From Zygnema cylindricum (Eukaryota; Streptophyta; Zygnematophyceae; Zygnematales; Zygnemataceae), in the NCBI GenBank assembly GCA_037447655.1, contig JBBHKE010001279.1, positions 1 through 64,000 of the forward strand: 64,000 bases of DNA. The letters are read 5' to 3'. Below the pieces are notes generated by a model. The model was not told the DNA's origin. It did not search any database and worked only from the letters and a program-made list of their open reading frames with translations. The first letter of the stretch is position 1, and every line of letters starts with the position of its first letter. A program made the translations under genes and the position numbers. This document shows positions 60,558 through 64,000 of the stretch, piece after piece.

Positions 60558-61332
60558 AATACTAATCATATTTTTGGTTTGAGGTTCAAAATTTAAGGGT
60601 AATGAATTAGTAATATAAACACTAAAAACGATTCTTGGTGTACTTACACAAAAATAAGTACGAACAAGCTAGAAATAGTCGGTTCGGTTCTCCTGTTGAT
60701 GGTCACGTCCATGGTGAAAAAATCAGCACGGCGCGATACACGACGGTCGACCATATACATACACAAAAATAAGTACAGAAACGTTGGAAATAGTTGGTTC
60801 GGTTCGCCTGTTGACGGTCATGTCCATGCTGAAAAAATCAGCACGGCGCGTTTCACGGTGGCCGACCATATTGAAAAGCTGTACTTTTGGCTTTCACCAA
60901 TTGGCTGATTCGCTACGAGCGACAGTGGTACTGTACCGAATAGTGCAATACTCTACACCGCGAATCTTTACCATTAGAACCACGCGAAATACAACAAATA
61001 GGATTGTACCACATGTCTTTTTAATTACATTAAAATTGGAACATGACAAAGCCAATCCAAACTCAAATCACTCAATGGCGCAAGATCTTACACAAAAACA
61101 ATCGACGATCAATTATCGTTGTCACCAGAGACGAATGCGACTATAATGCTTTTGCCTTTTAGAAAATGGGCAAAGCAAAATGGATATCGGCGCGATTCTA
61201 ACGCGGGCATTTAGAAAATGCGTGCTTCCCAGTTCCCACCAGTTGGAGGGGTCTTGACGCGCGTTGGTGTTAGGCTGTTAGCAGCGTCTATACGGATGCA
61301 AACTGTTGGACGGGGCTCAGGGGTTTTTTTTG
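60558..61332. other. Flank with a 115-bp tandem duplication
   Basis: 60650-60760 and 60768-60875 are diverged tandem copies (ACACAAAAATAAGTAC ... AAAAAATCAGCACGGCGCG). A CACCGCGAATC MITE-end scrap lies at 60957. No gene is seen. Confidence 0.6.
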
Positions 61333-62212
61333 TAGTGTTGTGTATCGGTAAGGATTTGTCGATAACCGATATGGGCCTTTATTCGGGTATCCGTTAATCG
61401 ATATATTGGTACGATATATCGTTATCGGTGTTATCGCTGATAAATAACCGATATTTATTGGTTATTTTTGGCGATAGCACCGATATCGATAACTATCGGC
61501 GATATATGTACGGACTGTACATATAAATGTACCGCCAGTTCACTCAACTTTACATGTTATTCCCACGGCGCGCCCTACTCACAACCCCTATCTACTGAGG
61601 TGCCTACCTATCAGATCATTTGTACAAGCCGAAAGTACATTAGCCAGCATAAGATATGTATGACTTTAGTACGGCTTTAGTTAAAACGATGTACCTTTCA
61701 CATCCGACGCCATGGCTTTGACCCTTTCTTCCTTGGGATCCACTGGAAACCTGCCACGTTTCAATCCGTCGGCTTTTTTGGCTTAAGCCGCCAAAAGAGC
61801 CATTCCGGGATGCCTTCACGCTGGCCGTCCGCTCGTATTTTTTCATTGAAAGTCGTTCGTTCTATTCCGGCGGCGCGCAAAATGTTCTTTTGCGTCCGTT
61901 GTACTTCGTGTCCGCCGTCCTTTTCCCGTTCCATGATCAACAGTTTGTCGGTACAATGCCATACGTTCCCGTAAAATTTATGTTCAGTTAACCGGCCAGA
62001 AAGTACTACAAAGTGCAACGTATTTTTTCGTCAAAGTCCGTACTTTTACCGTAAAATACCGTACATTTCCAGTAATTTTCCCGTTCAGTTTACCGGACAA
62101 AAAGTACTCCGGACAGAAAGTACAGATATATCGGGACCTCTAACCGTTTAATAACCGATAACTATCGGTATTGGTGTTATCGCGATAATTTTTTTTCCGA
62201 TACACAACACTA
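61333..62212. mobile_element. hAT-like element, TAGTGTTGTGTATCGG ends, 880 bp
   Basis: Perfect 16-bp inverted ends. The flanks TTTTTTTG and GTTTTTTG (7 of 8) fit an 8-bp hAT target duplication. The palindromic GATATATCG zones lie near both ends. The middle (61680-62000) is unique-looking, with minus-strand frames of no known family. Confidence 0.75.
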
Positions 62213-64000
62213 GTTTTTTGGGACACCCCTCAAAACCCCGTAAGTTCAGAAAGTGTGCACTTTCATACGACTTTTCTCGAGTATGCACAATTGCACATAC
62301 AGCTTGGGGCGTCCATGTAGCGATTCCATCCACTTTTAAATGTCAGTACGGTAACGATGCTGTAAGTTTCCCTTCTTTCGGTTACCGTACCAAACCGGCC
62401 AACCGAAGCCGTACTGCTTAGTGGATCCACAGCGCACTTTTTAGTAGCGACAAATGCGAGTGTGAAGCTCTCGGCAGTTGCATCGACCTCGCTCTAGCTG
62501 TGAGGGCACGGGAACGGAAGCATGGAGGACTCATACGCCAAGGAGGTCCATGAGGTTGGGACCCACACCTTATTTTGGATCACTTTTCTGTGTACTGTCG
62601 TGGTTTAGCGTACCTCGATCTATTAAGCTTGTAACAAGGCTGCAAGTTATAATGGAATCTGAAACCTGGCAGATCTCAATGTAGGAGCAAGTCTTACATG
62701 TAAATTGACAAGTGCACTAAGAAGACGATGATTTTATGGGAAATCTTGGTGTGAAAATAAAATGTTCTGGACATGTTCTAGTCAGGCTCTAGTCGGGCCT
62801 GTTGCCTGGCAGTGTCAGAAAAAAGAGCACTCTCTCTATCATGTGTACAGAATTGCTACATGAAGTGGAATACAGGGACTATTTTTGGGCAATTGCATCT
62901 TGAAGCATTGTAATCTAGCTTCTTTCTGGCATTTGGTTATGATGTTTACGTCAAATTAGGCATGTAATCCTGCATTAAGGATAATTGGCTGAGACTGGGC
63001 AGGGGATCTGCTAGTACTGTCTCCAAGATTCATTAGGCAGAAGCACAGATTCACATGTGATGATCTGGAAGTTGTACTGGTTGACTTGGAAACTTTTGAT
63101 CTTGCTCGGCAACAATTTATAAAGTCAATTCTGCCTGTAAACACATCTGGACCATAAATGACCTGCTCGTTTTTTATTCACAAATTGTCGATTTTTTGTC
63201 GCGTGACCCATTGACGAATGGTCTAACGACGGCTAAATGTATCATCATTATACTTTGTGCATCTCGTTCAGAGGACAATGGTACTGTCCTGAGAAGATCA
63301 CGGTCACCATGATATTTGTTCGTTCAGATTTTTGCATGGTCAAGTAAGTTAGAGAGAGAGGACCAATGCAAAGCCACAGCGTGCCCCGTAAGCAATAGAG
63401 TGTATTCTATAGCCATGAAATTGTACCCAGCCATGAAAGCATTGAATCAGTGAGCAGAACTGGAGTCGGCGCTTCGACTCGTCACTCACAAACATGCACA
63501 TGTTAAATGTCGTTATTTATGTTTCTTGGTTTTGCTGAAAGAGGTTTTTTTAAGTTCACAAAACTATGAACCCTGAAGAGAAAGAAGCAAAAAAACACAT
63601 TACCCATAAGCCCACAGACCTAAGGTATACCACGAGTTTCAAGAGCCTCAGGAGGAAGAACAGGAAAAAGGGCTATAAAACATGTCTGTCAAGATTGTTG
63701 ATCGACAAAGCAGATATCATAACAAGTTGTGTGATTAAAAACCTTTGTGTCTAATAAAATCGTGTGATTTTTTGTCGCTTTCTTTGGGTCATTCCCAATC
63801 AACTGTAGCAAGGATCTGTCATGAATTCAAAAGCAATGCATAACAATCTAAATTGCTGAAGTCGATAACTTGTCTCTCTTCAAGCACCGGTCAATCTGAG
63901 GACAGTGTCATTCTATTTGGTTGACACTTCTATGAGAAATGTCAGTTATCAGAAGGTATCAGAAGGGATGGGCTCACGTACACGTTGCCTATCTTTGTTG
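62213..64000. other. Unassigned right end of window
   Basis: Higher GC than the rest and no exon I can recognise. Weak internal similarity (GATTTTTTGTCGCGTGAC at 63190 versus GATTTTTTGTCGCTTTC at 63767) suggests a diverged repeat. It may belong to a gene continuing beyond the window. Confidence 0.3.

Overview
This is eukaryotic DNA, most likely from a plant or streptophyte alga. It has spliced genes with GT-AG introns, a plant-type intracellular LRR gene, Ty1/copia retrotransposons, degenerate TTTAGGG-like arrays, and a reverse-transcriptase fossil of a type I associate with moss, fern and lycophyte genomes. The exact group cannot be fixed from sequence alone. Most of the 64 kb is repeats and transposon debris. 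I find two host genes, both spliced, so single open reading frames hide them.

0-11 kb: a multi-exon gene on the minus strand for a PUS10-type tRNA pseudouridine synthase. Its exons are short (32-209 bp) and scattered over 11 kb. The introns hold GA/CT tracts, poly-T runs, AT microsatellites, telomere-like arrays and a CACGTCAGC minisatellite. Exon phases agree across most junctions. One exon is duplicated around a frameshift, and another exon's 3' end with its splice donor is tandemly repeated.

11-28 kb: no gene recognised. This is a field of non-autonomous DNA transposons: TA-flanked MITEs with CACCGC ends, Mutator-like long-TIR elements, and CAGTAC palindromes. A 1.1-kb TTTTGCAA minisatellite lies upstream of the LRR gene.

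28-32.7 kb: a four-exon plus-strand gene for a roughly 597-aa intracellular leucine-rich-repeat protein of the plant Ras-group (PIRL-like) type.

32.7-43 kb: a decayed reverse-transcriptase fossil, hAT-like 'GTGTTGTGTATCG' elements, more MITEs, a solo copia LTR and a Mutator-like element.

43-60.6 kb: a nested stack of copia elements. The outer element (B, 43022-60557) has matched LTRs and a near-perfect 5-bp target duplication. It is interrupted by fragments of further copies on both strands, by a recent complete element (48998-53181; equal 1,095-bp LTRs, CATGG duplication), and by a solo LTR inside its own 3' LTR (ATAGT duplication). The recent element carries one 667-codon frame: a full Gag with a zinc knuckle, followed by an in-frame, collapsed relic of pol. 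It must therefore have moved using enzymes from another element.

Three features recur across these LTR families and are the most novel material here. Gag begins inside the LTR and is followed at once by a primer-binding site matching the anticodon arm of initiator tRNA-Met (half-tRNA priming). Each LTR contains an antisense tRNA-like block. A pair of covarying hairpins lies near the predicted RNA 5' end.

60.6-64 kb: another hAT-like element and otherwise unassigned sequence.
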